From: Myxococcales bacterium
GTDB taxonomy: Bacteria > Myxococcota_A > Polyangia > Nannocystales > Nannocystaceae
Direction: 5' to 3'
Assembly (NCBI GenBank): GCA_020633335.1
Contig: JACKDU010000002.1
Location: forward strand, 992,001 to 1,056,000
Length of the DNA stretch: 64,000 nt
Positions 7,218 through 20,190 of the stretch are shown here, one piece after another. Numbering within the stretch: position 1 is the stretch's first letter; each line of letters starts with the position of its first letter. The notes under the pieces are model-generated. The model did not search any database. It was not told the DNA's origin and saw only the letters and a program-made list of their open reading frames with translations. A program made the position numbers and the translations under genes.

Positions 7218-9445
7218 GCGGCGCCCTGGCCCCGCCCGTAGGCGGCCTGCGGGGGCGCGTCGAGTTCGTCGTCGACGCGGTCCTCCGCGCCTACGCCCAG
7301 ATCCTCTTCTCGAGCTCGCGGGCGGTCGGGCTCGTCCTCCTCCTCGGGACCGCGCTCGCCCCGCGCGCGCTCGCCTACGGGCTCGCCGCGGTCCTCCTCG
7401 CCCTCGCCACCGCCCGCCTCTTCCGCCTCAGCCCCGAGCTGATCCGCTCCGGCCTCCTCGGCTACTCGTCGATGCTCGTCGGCCTCGGCGCGGCCGTCCT
7501 CTTCGAGCCGACGATCGACGCCCACGCGATCACCGTGATCGGGGTCGCCACCGCGGTCGTGATGACCTCGGCCCTCCACGCGGCGATGGGCACCTACTTC
7601 AACCTGCCGCCGCTGACGATCCCCTTCCTCCTGGTCTTCTACCTCGTCCTCGGCGCCGCCCGGGTCCTCGACATCCCGCTCGAGCACCTCTCGCTCGCCC
7701 GGATCCCGGCGCCGGCCTGGATGCCGAGCTGGCTGGTCGTCTACCTCGAGAGCCTCGGCGCGCTCTTCTTCCTCCCGCGGGTCGACGTCGGCGCGGTCGT
7801 CCTCGGCGCGCTCCTCCTCCACAGCCGGATCGCCTGGGTCTTCTCGCTGGTCGGCGCCGCCCTGGCGATCCTCGTCGCCGGTCGGGCGGTGCTGATCCTC
7901 GACGGCACCCTCCCCTTCGTCCTCGGCTACAACTTCGTCCTCACCGCGATCGCCGTCGGCGGGGTGTGGTTCGTCCCCTCGCGGGCCTCGCTCCTCCTGG
8001 CGATCGGCGCGACGCTGGTCTGCGGGATGGTGGCGATCGGCCTCGCGCCGCTGATGACGGTCGGCGCGCTCCCCCTCCTGATCCTCCCCTTCAACCTGAC
8101 GATCATCCTCCTCCTCTACGCGATGCGCCTGCGGATCGGCGACGCCAAGCCGCCGGCGGTCGACAGCCCGGGCGGCACCCCGGAGGAGCACCTGGTCCGC
8201 CACCGCGCCCGCTTCGCCCGCTTCGGCGCCCACCTCCCGGTCCGCGTCCACGCGCCCTTCCTCGGGCGCTGGCGATGCACCCAGGGCTGGGACGGCGAGC
8301 ACACCCACCGCGAGGCCTGGCGCCACGCCTGGGACTTCGAGGTCGCCGACGCCGAGGGCCGGACCTTCCGCGGCGACGGCCGCAGCCTCGGCGACTACTA
8401 CTGCTACCGCCTGCCGGTGGTCGCGGCCGCCGACGGCAGCGTCGTCGAGGTCGTCGATCACCACCCCGACAACCCGATCGGCGAGCCCGACCTCCGCAAC
8501 AACTGGGGCAACTACGTCCTCCTCTACCACGCCCCCGCGGTCTACTCGCTGGTCTGCCACCTCGCGCCGGGGAGCGCGGCGGTCCGCCCCGGGCAGCTCG
8601 TCCGCCGCGGCGATCGCCTCGGCCTCTGCGGCGCCTCCGGGCGCTCGCCGGTCCCCCACCTCCACTTCCAGCTCCAGGCGAGCCCCCACGTCGGCGCGCC
8701 GACGATCGCCGGCGAGCTCCACGACGTCGTCGTCGAGCCGGCCGCGCCCGCGGGCGAGGCCGCGCCCGCGCGCCGCTGGGAGAGCGCGCTGGTCCCCCGC
8801 CGCGGCGACGTCGTCCGCAACCTCGAGCCGGCCCGCGCCTTCGCCCGCTTCCTCAGCCTGACCCCGGGCGAGGAGCTCCGCCTCCGCCGCGCCGACGATC
8901 AGACGATCGAGACGATCGCCGTCGAGGTCGATCTCCTCGGCGATCTGATCCTCCGCTCGCGCGAGCGCGGCGCCCGGGCGCACTTCGAGCGGAGCGCCGA
9001 GATGCTCGTCTTCTACGAGACCGAGGGGCGCCGGAGCTCGCTCCTCTGGCCGCTCCACGTCGCCCTCGCGCGGATCCCCTTCGAGCTCAGCGACGAGCTC
9101 CGCTGGTCCGATCGCCTCGATCGCCGGGGCTTCCTCCCCTGGCCGCGCCGCCTCCTCCACGACCTCCTGGCGCCGCTCCGCGGCGACGGCCTGATGCAGG
9201 TCGACTACCGCCTCCGCCGGGTCGGCCGGGAGCTGACGATCTGCGCGACCTCGGCGGCCCGCGAGCGCGGCGGCCGGGCGCTGGTCGAGTCGACGCTCGT
9301 GCTCCACGAAGACGTCGGGATCGAGCGCCTCGAGGTCCGCGCCTTCGGCCGGACGATCCAGGCGGAGCGGGTCCGCGACGAGGCCGCCGCGCCGCCGCCG
9401 CCGGCCCTCGACGAGGCGAACGCGGCGGAGGAGGTGAGGCCATGA
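7208..9445 (+). CDS. Urea transporter-M23 peptidase fusion
   Basis: 745 residues from the GTG at 7208, which overlaps the decarboxylase stop; an upstream frame extension lacks protein character. Residues about 10-310 form a multi-span membrane domain with urea-transporter marks in both halves (LLGYSSMLVGLGA; LGYNFVLTAIAVGG). Residues about 330-530 are an M23 (LytM) domain with zinc ligands in HAWDFEV and HLHFQLQ, so it looks active. A further C-terminal beta-rich domain of about 200 residues is not recognised. Urea channels pass urea by diffusion; M23 enzymes usually cut peptidoglycan peptides. Joining them in one chain places a periplasmic peptidase or peptide-binding domain beside the channel. 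What it transports here is unknown. Confidence 0.85.
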   Translation: MALSGALAPPVGGLRGRVEFVVDAVLRAYAQILFSSSRAVGLVLLLGTALAPRALAYGLAAVLLALATARLFRLSPELIRSGLLGYSSMLVGLGAAVLFEPTIDAHAITVIGVATAVVMTSALHAAMGTYFNLPPLTIPFLLVFYLVLGAARVLDIPLEHLSLARIPAPAWMPSWLVVYLESLGALFFLPRVDVGAVVLGALLLHSRIAWVFSLVGAALAILVAGRAVLILDGTLPFVLGYNFVLTAIAVGGVWFVPSRASLLLAIGATLVCGMVAIGLAPLMTVGALPLLILPFNLTIILLLYAMRLRIGDAKPPAVDSPGGTPEEHLVRHRARFARFGAHLPVRVHAPFLGRWRCTQGWDGEHTHREAWRHAWDFEVADAEGRTFRGDGRSLGDYYCYRLPVVAAADGSVVEVVDHHPDNPIGEPDLRNNWGNYVLLYHAPAVYSLVCHLAPGSAAVRPGQLVRRGDRLGLCGASGRSPVPHLHFQLQASPHVGAPTIAGELHDVVVEPAAPAGEAAPARRWESALVPRRGDVVRNLEPARAFARFLSLTPGEELRLRRADDQTIETIAVEVDLLGDLILRSRERGARAHFERSAEMLVFYETEGRRSSLLWPLHVALARIPFELSDELRWSDRLDRRGFLPWPRRLLHDLLAPLRGDGLMQVDYRLRRVGRELTICATSAARERGGRALVESTLVLHEDVGIERLEVRAFGRTIQAERVRDEAAAPPPPALDEANAAEEVRP

Positions 9446-10068
9446 GGAGGACCCCGGGGCTCGCGCTCATGCTCGCGCTCGCGCTCGCGCTCGCGCTCGT
9501 ACCCGCGTACGCCGGCGCGGCCGACCCGAGCGAGCACTACCAGCGCTCCTACGAGCTCGAGGCCACGGCCGAGTACGCCAAGGCGATCCTGGCGCTCGAC
9601 CAGATCGACGGCGACGAGCGCCAGAGCTACTTCTACCGCCTCCGCCGCGGCTGGCTCCTCTACCTCGCCGGCCGCCACTGGGACGCGATGGAGGAGTACC
9701 GACGGGCGATCAAGACGACCCCCGCGTCGATCGAGGCCCGCCTCGGGCTCAGCCTCCCGCAGATCGCCCTCCACCTCTGGCTCGACGCCAAGGCGACCTG
9801 CGAGGCCGTGCTCCGCCTCGACCCCAACCACTACACGGGCCGCAGCCGCCTCGCCTACATCCACTACAACCTCGGCCGCTTCGCCGAGGCCGAGGAGCTC
9901 TACCGCGCGCTCCTGGTCTCCTACCCCGCCGACGTCGAGATGCGGGTCGGCCTCGCCTGGTCGCTCTTCAAGCAGAGCCGGCTGCGCGAGGCGATGGCCG
10001 AGTTCCGGACGGTCCAGCGGATCGCGCCGAAGCACCCCTACAACCAGCCGCCCTCCCTGAGCCCCTAG
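9442..10068 (+). CDS. Exported TPR protein
   Basis: 208 residues. The ATG overlaps the transporter stop (ATGA). It begins with a clear signal peptide (LALMLALALALALVPAYAGA) followed by about four TPR units (AILALDQIDGDERQSYF; WDAMEEYRRAIKTTPASIEA; AKATCEAVLRLDPNHYTG; AEAEELYRALLVSYPADVE). It resembles the N-terminal half of the first gene of the operon without the barrel, so it may be its periplasmic partner or scaffold for the M23 domain. It is the last gene of the operon and faces the kinase gene, with a palindrome in the 19-base gap. Confidence 0.85.
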   Translation: MRRTPGLALMLALALALALVPAYAGAADPSEHYQRSYELEATAEYAKAILALDQIDGDERQSYFYRLRRGWLLYLAGRHWDAMEEYRRAIKTTPASIEARLGLSLPQIALHLWLDAKATCEAVLRLDPNHYTGRSRLAYIHYNLGRFAEAEELYRALLVSYPADVEMRVGLAWSLFKQSRLREAMAEFRTVQRIAPKHPYNQPPSLSP

Positions 10069-10071
10069 ACA

Positions 10072-10085
10072 TGTCCAAAGGGACA
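10072..10085. terminator. Palindrome TGTCC AAAG GGACA between convergent genes
   Basis: A perfect 5-base dyad fills the gap between two converging genes whose stops lie at 10068 and 10088. The stem is short and no T-run follows on either side, so a terminator role rests on position. The same dyad recurs elsewhere in the window. Confidence 0.4.
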
Positions 10086-10087
10086 CT

Positions 10088-14002
<3,915 letters not shown>

Positions 14003-14147
14003 GGTTATACGCCGCGGGCGCGCCATCGGGCAGCGAAGGCCCGGGGGAGCGCCGGCCGCCCAGCGCCGGGGACGGCCCCCGACCATGTGAGATCGCGCAA
14101 TCTCGCCCCGCGATCGACCCGCGCCGCCCCGTGATACGCCAGAAATC

Positions 14148-15362
<1,215 letters not shown>

Positions 15363-15424
15363 CGCAAGACACGCAAACGCTCCGTTCTTTCGCGCGCGCG
15401 GCGATTGACTGATTATCGGCGCCC

Positions 15425-16021
15425 ATGCGCCTGCTCCTCTCGTCCGCCCTCCTCGCCCTCCCCCTCTCCCTCGCGATCGCCGGCTGCAGCGGCGATGACA
15501 CGGGGAGCACCGAGACCGCATCGACGGGCTCGACGAGCATGACCGCGAGCGCGGGCGAGAGCGAGACCGGCGACGACCCGATGACCCAGCTCTGCGGCTC
15601 CGGCGACGCGGTCGCGGGCTCCGGCACCAACCTGATGGAGAAGTGGGGCGCGCCCTGCACGACCGACCAGGCGTGCAAGGACCTCACCGGCGACGCCGAC
15701 GCCGAGTGTCTGATCGACATCCTCGACATCTACGTCCTGCCACAGGGCTACTGCTACAAGCCCTGCGACCTCGATCCCGGGGTCCAGTACGTCCCCGACT
15801 CGCCGATGTGCGGCGACGGGATGACCTGCCTCGGCGCCGACGGCTTCTTCGAGGCCTGCGCGGTCCCCTGCACCAGCGACGACGAGTGCCAGCGTGACGG
15901 CTACACCTGCCAGATCCTGCCCACGCTCGGAATGGAGGGCGATCCCAAATTCTGCCTGATGAATACCACCTGCACCAAGCAGTGCATCATGGACCCGATG
16001 ATGGACGGCTGCCTCAAGTAG
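15425..16021 (+). CDS. Cys-rich lipoprotein with Ser/Thr linker
   Basis: 198 residues. A lipoprotein signal ends in LAIAGC, followed by a low-complexity linker (DDTGSTETASTGSTS...) and then a domain with about sixteen Cys (PCTTDQACKD, GYCYKPCD, MCGDGMTC, PCTSDDECQRDGYTC, CTKQCI). The spacing of paired Cys, with CTSDDECxxxxYTC, is typical of small disulfide-rich extracellular modules in myxobacterial lipoproteins. It should be outer-membrane or surface anchored; no function can be assigned. A GATTAT hexamer 13 bases upstream could be its -10. The next gene starts 26 bases after its stop. Confidence 0.85.
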   Translation: MRLLLSSALLALPLSLAIAGCSGDDTGSTETASTGSTSMTASAGESETGDDPMTQLCGSGDAVAGSGTNLMEKWGAPCTTDQACKDLTGDADAECLIDILDIYVLPQGYCYKPCDLDPGVQYVPDSPMCGDGMTCLGADGFFEACAVPCTSDDECQRDGYTCQILPTLGMEGDPKFCLMNTTCTKQCIMDPMMDGCLK

Positions 16022-16046
16022 CCGCTCCGCGCGACCGACCGCGACG

Positions 16047-16979
16047 ATGACGATCCTCCTCGACGGCGCGGTCGGCACGGAGCTCGAGCGCCGCGGCGCA
16101 CGAATGGCCCTCCCGCTCTGGTCGGCCCACGCGCTCGTCGACGATCCGCCGCTGGTCCGGGCGATCCACCGCGACTACCTCCTCGCGGGCGCCCAGGTGA
16201 TCAGCACCAACACCTTCCGCACCCACGCCCGCAACCTGGCCGCGGGCGACATGGCCGATCGGGCAGGTGAGCTCACCCGCCTCGCGGTCGCCCTCGCGCG
16301 CGAGGCCCGGATCGAGGTCGCGGCCGTCGACCCCGAGGTCGCCCACGCGGCGATCGCCGGGTCGATCTCGCCGCTCGAGGACTGCTACCAGCCGGAGCGC
16401 TCGCCGGTCCGCGCGCGGGCCTTCGCCGAGCACCGGGCGATCGCCCGGGACCTCGCCGCCGCCGGCTCGGACCTCCTCCTCTGCGAGACCATGGGCCGGG
16501 TCGACGAGGCCTGCGCGGCCGCGGAGGCGGCCCTCGAGACCGGCCTCCCGGTCTGGGTGAGCGTCGTCGGCCGCGGCGACGGCCGCCTCCTCGGCGGCGA
16601 GACCTTCGGCGAGCTCACGGCGGCGCTCGCCGGCCTCAGGATCGGCGCGCTCCTGGTCAACTGCACCCAGCTCGCCGACCTGCCGGCGGTGCTCCCCGCG
16701 TTTCTCGAGGCCGCCGAGGGTCATCCCTGGGCGCTCGGGCTCTACCCGCACACCGGCCACCACGATCCCGAGCGCGGCTGGCAGACCCACGCGATCGACG
16801 CGGAGGGCTTCGCCGATCGGATGGCGGCGATCGTCGCCGAGCACCCGCGCCTCCACCTCGTCGGATCCTGCTGCGGGTCGACGCCGGCCTGGACCGCCGC
16901 CCTCGGCCGGCGGGTCCACCCGGACGCGGCCGCCCGCAGCCGCGGTTTCGCCGAGCTGCGGGCGCTCCTCCGCGGCTAG
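16047..16979 (+). CDS. Homocysteine S-methyltransferase family protein
   Basis: 310 residues with the zinc-dependent S-methyltransferase barrel: LLDGAVGTELERRG at the N-terminus, QVISTNTFRTH, LLLCETMG, and zinc Cys residues in LLVNCTQ and GSCCGSTPAW. Members transfer a methyl group from S-methylmethionine, betaine or methyl-THF to homocysteine (MmuM/BHMT-like). It lacks the cobalamin modules of MetH and is the size of the stand-alone type. All three zinc ligands are present, so it is probably active; the methyl donor is unknown. It follows the Cys-rich lipoprotein by 26 bases and may be cotranscribed. Confidence 0.88.
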   Translation: MTILLDGAVGTELERRGARMALPLWSAHALVDDPPLVRAIHRDYLLAGAQVISTNTFRTHARNLAAGDMADRAGELTRLAVALAREARIEVAAVDPEVAHAAIAGSISPLEDCYQPERSPVRARAFAEHRAIARDLAAAGSDLLLCETMGRVDEACAAAEAALETGLPVWVSVVGRGDGRLLGGETFGELTAALAGLRIGALLVNCTQLADLPAVLPAFLEAAEGHPWALGLYPHTGHHDPERGWQTHAIDAEGFADRMAAIVAEHPRLHLVGSCCGSTPAWTAALGRRVHPDAAARSRGFAELRALLRG

Positions 16980-17086
16980 GCTGGGAGCTCGGGCGAGGCC
17001 GCGCGTCGGGCCGGGCGACGTCGACGGATCCGTCGGTCGTGAGGTCACTCGCCCCCTCGACCTGTCCACTATGTTGGACTACAACA

Positions 17087-17100
17087 TGTCCCAAGGGACA
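17087..17100. terminator. Palindrome TGTCC CAAG GGACA downstream of the methyltransferase gene
   Basis: A perfect 5-base dyad in the gap between 16979 and 17161, preceded at 17070-17086 by a second small dyad (ATGTTG-N5-CAACAT). It lies 3' of the methyltransferase gene and may end its transcript. It is one of the dispersed TGTCC-N4-GGACA elements. Confidence 0.4.
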
Positions 17101-17126
17101 GCATTGAACACGTCCGCGCTGCCGGC

Positions 17127-17155
17127 TTGTGACAGCGTTCGCACGCTGCTAGCGT
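17127..17155 (+). promoter_or_regulatory. Putative promoter for the FG-GAP lipoprotein gene
   Basis: TTGTGA-N17-TAGCGT. The -10-like hexamer ends only five bases before the ATG, so transcription would begin at or next to the start codon (leaderless). This is a pattern match only. Confidence 0.35.
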
Positions 17156-17160
17156 GATCC

Positions 17161-18585
17161 ATGATGACACCCCAGGGACTCCGCCTCGCCGCCTCGCTCC
17201 TCCTGATCGCGTCCGCCGGCTGCACCGGCGAGACCCCGCAATCGACCGCGAGCGAGGGGGACGCCTCGTCGACCGGCGCGGGCTCGGACTCGATGAGCTC
17301 GACCTCGGCCGCCAGCGCCAGCGCCAGCGCCAGCGCCAGCGCTACCTCCGGCTCCGGCTCCGGCGAGGGCACATCGAGCGGCGGGGACACGAGCGGCGGC
17401 GAGACCACGGGCGCCGCGCCGGCGTGCGGCGATGGGACCCCGGCGATCGGCGAGCTCTGCTACCAGCCGCCGGTGAGCGCCAACCTCCCGGCCCAGCCGC
17501 TCTTCCTCGCGGCCGGCGACCTCAACGACGACGGCCGCGACGACCTCGTGGTCGGGACGACCGCCGGCCAGCGCCTCCTCTTCCAGGTCGAGGCTGGCTC
17601 CGGATCGATCCTCCCCGCCGGGACCATCGACGCCCCCGGCTGGCGGATCGGCGCCGTCGCCATCGGCGACGTCGACGGCGACGGGGTGAACGAGGTCCTC
17701 GCCTCGGTCAACACCAACTACGAGACGAAGATCGAGATCCACACCCGCCTCGGCGACACCTACGATCTCCTGACCACGATCCCGCTCGACGCCCCGCTCA
17801 TCGACCTCGCGCTCGCCGACCTCAACGGCGACGGCGACGTCGACCTGATCACCAACGCCTGGAGCGACGGCCTCCTCCTCGTCTTCAAGGGCGACGGCGA
17901 CGGCGGCTTCGCCCCCTGGCAGGAGGTCGCCGTCGGCCAGCGCCCGCGGGGGTTCGAGATCGCCGACCTCGACGGCGACGGCGCGCTCGAGGTCGTGGTC
18001 GCCCTCGAGAGCTGCCAAGGCGCCTGGCTCTCTCCCGAGAGCTCCTGCGACCCCTCGGCGAGCGCGGTCGTCCGCGGACTCGAGGCCGAGGCGCCCGAGG
18101 TCGCGGTGGTCCCCGCCGGCCCCTACTACAACAACCGGATCGTCCTCGCCGACCTCGACCAGGACGCGACCCTCGATCTCCTGGCGCTCACCAGCGACTG
18201 CTACGTCGCCGGCGTCGATCCCTACTGCAACTCACCCGGCGCCTTCGCCCTCCAGATCGGCGACGGCGACGGCGGCTTCGGCCCCGCCAGCCTCGCCATG
18301 CTCCCGCGCGGCCCCCAGGACGGCCTCGCCCGCGACCTCGACGGCGACGGCGTCCCCGAGCTCGCGCTGATCCACCAGGGCGGGCCCTACGGCGACGACC
18401 CCGGCGGCCGGCTCTCGCTCTTCCCGCTCCCCGGCGACGGCGGCCTCGGCGAGCCCGTGGTGGTCGAGGTCGGGGTCGGCCTCCAGTCGATGGCCTCTCT
18501 CGACGTCAACGCCGACGGCGTCCCGGACTTTGCGATCGCCGACTCCGGGGCCAACAAGCTCCACATCGTCCTCTCGGACCCCTGA
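17161..18585 (+). CDS. FG-GAP/VCBS repeat lipoprotein
   Basis: 474 residues. The signal ends in LIASAGC; a Ser/Ala/Gly-rich linker (SASASASASASATSGSGSG) leads to a beta-propeller of about seven FG-GAP/VCBS repeats. Each has a Ca-binding-like loop: GDLNDDGRDDLVVG, GDVDGDGVNEVL, ADLNGDGDVDLI, ADLDGDGALEVV, ADLDQDATLDLL, RDLDGDGVPELA, LDVNADGVPDFA. It is a surface lipoprotein that probably binds a ligand or partner; no enzyme motif is seen. It stands alone, convergent with the next gene across a strong hairpin. Short in-frame repeats (gccagcgccagc) encode the Ser-Ala linker. Confidence 0.9.
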   Translation: MMTPQGLRLAASLLLIASAGCTGETPQSTASEGDASSTGAGSDSMSSTSAASASASASASATSGSGSGEGTSSGGDTSGGETTGAAPACGDGTPAIGELCYQPPVSANLPAQPLFLAAGDLNDDGRDDLVVGTTAGQRLLFQVEAGSGSILPAGTIDAPGWRIGAVAIGDVDGDGVNEVLASVNTNYETKIEIHTRLGDTYDLLTTIPLDAPLIDLALADLNGDGDVDLITNAWSDGLLLVFKGDGDGGFAPWQEVAVGQRPRGFEIADLDGDGALEVVVALESCQGAWLSPESSCDPSASAVVRGLEAEAPEVAVVPAGPYYNNRIVLADLDQDATLDLLALTSDCYVAGVDPYCNSPGAFALQIGDGDGGFGPASLAMLPRGPQDGLARDLDGDGVPELALIHQGGPYGDDPGGRLSLFPLPGDGGLGEPVVVEVGVGLQSMASLDVNADGVPDFAIADSGANKLHIVLSDP

Positions 18586-18595
18586 GCCGGTGCGC

Positions 18596-18625
18596 GGCGA
18601 GGATGTCCTCCAGGACATCCTCGCC
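18596..18625. terminator. 13-bp perfect hairpin between convergent genes
   Basis: Perfect inverted repeat with 13-base arms (GGCGAGGATGTCC / GGACATCCTCGCC) and loop TCCA, centred between stops at 18585 and 18646. Its core is the recurring TGTCC-N4-GGACA dyad. No T-run follows. It could serve both converging genes. Confidence 0.65.
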
Positions 18626-18645
18626 CGCCGACGCCGACGCCGACC

Positions 18646-20085
18646 CTACTGCGGGATCACGTTCTTGAGCCCCCAGCCGGTCATGTCGCTGTAGGTGTAG
18701 GCCGAGGTCAGGCCGCTGTAGACGTCGATCTGCTTCGACTCCGGATCGACCCGGTAGGCGCTCGACGCCATGTCGACCACCCAGACCTTGCCGTAGAAGT
18801 CGATGCTCACCCCCTTGGTCACCGACGCGGCGATCGGGATCATCGTCAGCACCGCCAGGGAGTCGACGTCGATCCCGGTGACCCCCTGGTTGGGGTAGGA
18901 GCCGACCCAGACCCGCCCCTCGCCGTCGGCCTGGAGGCCGAGGCCAGTGACCCCGGGGACCACGTCCCAGCTCTCGCTCTCGGGGGTGAAGCGGGCGACC
19001 CCGCCGGCGTAGCCAGCGACCCAGGCCCGGCCCTCGGCGTCGACCGTCATCCCGTAGGGCGCGAGGCCCTGGGGCACCGGCCAGGTGTTGACCTCGAGGG
19101 TGTCGTAGCGGACGCGGGTGACGCTCGGCGGCGTCGCCGAGCCGTGGGTCGAGAGCCAGAAGTTGTTCTCGCCGTCGACCGCCCCGCCGTAGGCGCCCCA
19201 CGAGCCGATGCTGACGGCCGGCAGATCGACCGTCACCTCGATCGCCCCGGTGTCGCCGTTGAGGCGGAGCACCTTCATGCTCCCGGCCTGGCCGAGGGTG
19301 GTCGTCGAGGTCCACACCTTCTGATCGACCCAGGCGCAGGTGTTGGGATCCTGGACGCCCGAGGTCCAGGCGACCGGGCGGTTGCTGGTGGTCGAGATCG
19401 CGGTGTACCAGGCGCGGCACTCCTCGTTCGCCCAGGGGAGGATGTCGTTGGCGCCGCTCGAGGTCTGGAGGCCGTCGATCCCGTTGCTCTCCTCGCAGTC
19501 CTCGTGGCGGGCGTAGAACTTGGTGAGGCCGCCGCTCCGGTTGGCGACGACCACGTCGCCCGAGAGGTTGACCGAGGTCCGCGAGGGCGAGCCCGCCTGA
19601 TCGGGGCGGGTGATGTAGCGCCCCTCCTCGACCATCGTCACCGTGTTGAGCTTGGTGAGGGTGCTCTGGCCGGTGTTCGAGATCCAGATGTAGGAGAACT
19701 CGAGGTCGCCGCCGCCCATCCCGCAGGGCATCACCCCGGTGTCAGAGTCGGTGCCGCCGCTCGACCCGCTCGTGCCGACACCGGTCGTGTCGCCGGTGCT
19801 CGTGCCCGTCGTCGTGTCGCCGCCGCTCGACCCGCTGCTCGACCCGGTGGTCGCGCCGCCCGAGGTCGACCCGCCGCCGCTCGTGCCGCTGGTCTCGCCG
19901 CCGCCGCCGCTCCCGCTGCTCGACCCGGCGCTCCCGCTGCTCCCGCTCGCCGCGCTCGTCGACCCGTTGGTGGCCGCCGTCGCCCCGCTCGTGCCGGTCG
20001 CGCTCGCCGATCCGCCGCCGTCATCACCGCAGCTCGCCAGCCCGAAGGCGAGGGCGAGCCACCCTACCGTTGTCCGCACGTCCAT
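18646..20085 (-). CDS. Beta-propeller lipoprotein with long Ser/Gly/Thr linker
   Basis: 479 residues. The lipobox is FGLASC. About 100 residues of low-complexity Ser/Gly/Thr/Ala linker follow (SGSSGSAGSSSGSGGGG and similar). The C-terminal domain of about 350 residues looks like a six- to seven-bladed NHL/virginiamycin-B-lyase-type propeller, with repeated patterns such as GMTVDAEGRAWVAGYAGGV, GLQADGEGRVWVGS and GVSIDFYGKVWVVD. No lyase residues can be confirmed. It is probably displayed on the cell surface. It is divergent from manC with 105 bases between. Related linkers occur in three other lipoproteins of this window. Confidence 0.88.
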   Translation of the reverse strand: MDVRTTVGWLALAFGLASCGDDGGGSASATGTSGATAATNGSTSAASGSSGSAGSSSGSGGGGETSGTSGGGSTSGGATTGSSSGSSGGDTTTGTSTGDTTGVGTSGSSGGTDSDTGVMPCGMGGGDLEFSYIWISNTGQSTLTKLNTVTMVEEGRYITRPDQAGSPSRTSVNLSGDVVVANRSGGLTKFYARHEDCEESNGIDGLQTSSGANDILPWANEECRAWYTAISTTSNRPVAWTSGVQDPNTCAWVDQKVWTSTTTLGQAGSMKVLRLNGDTGAIEVTVDLPAVSIGSWGAYGGAVDGENNFWLSTHGSATPPSVTRVRYDTLEVNTWPVPQGLAPYGMTVDAEGRAWVAGYAGGVARFTPESESWDVVPGVTGLGLQADGEGRVWVGSYPNQGVTGIDVDSLAVLTMIPIAASVTKGVSIDFYGKVWVVDMASSAYRVDPESKQIDVYSGLTSAYTYSDMTGWGLKNVIPQ

Positions 20086-20174
20086 CGTCGCACTCTACCA
20101 GGGCAGGCCGGGCGCCGGCCCCGGTCTCTCGCGGGCGGGCGCTCGCCGGCGTTTCCGGTCGGGCGAGGGGCTGC

Positions 20175-20180
20175 TATAGC
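20175..20180 (+). promoter_or_regulatory. -10-like TATAGC close to the manC start
   Basis: TATAGC stands out in very GC-rich sequence 10 bases before the ATG at 20191, with no Shine-Dalgarno in between. It suggests a very short or absent leader. No clear -35 is visible. Confidence 0.35.
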
Positions 20181-20190
20181 TTCGGGCCCC

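Noticed and set aside
17070..17086. ATGTTG-GACTA-CAACAT dyad as an operator for the FG-GAP gene
   Set aside because: Six-base arms alone next to another palindrome are not enough, and no regulator gene is adjacent.
19144..20190. An upstream in-frame extension of manC
   Set aside because: The enzyme's N-terminal nucleotide-binding signature begins eight residues after the ATG at 20191; the extension is antisense to the propeller lipoprotein gene.
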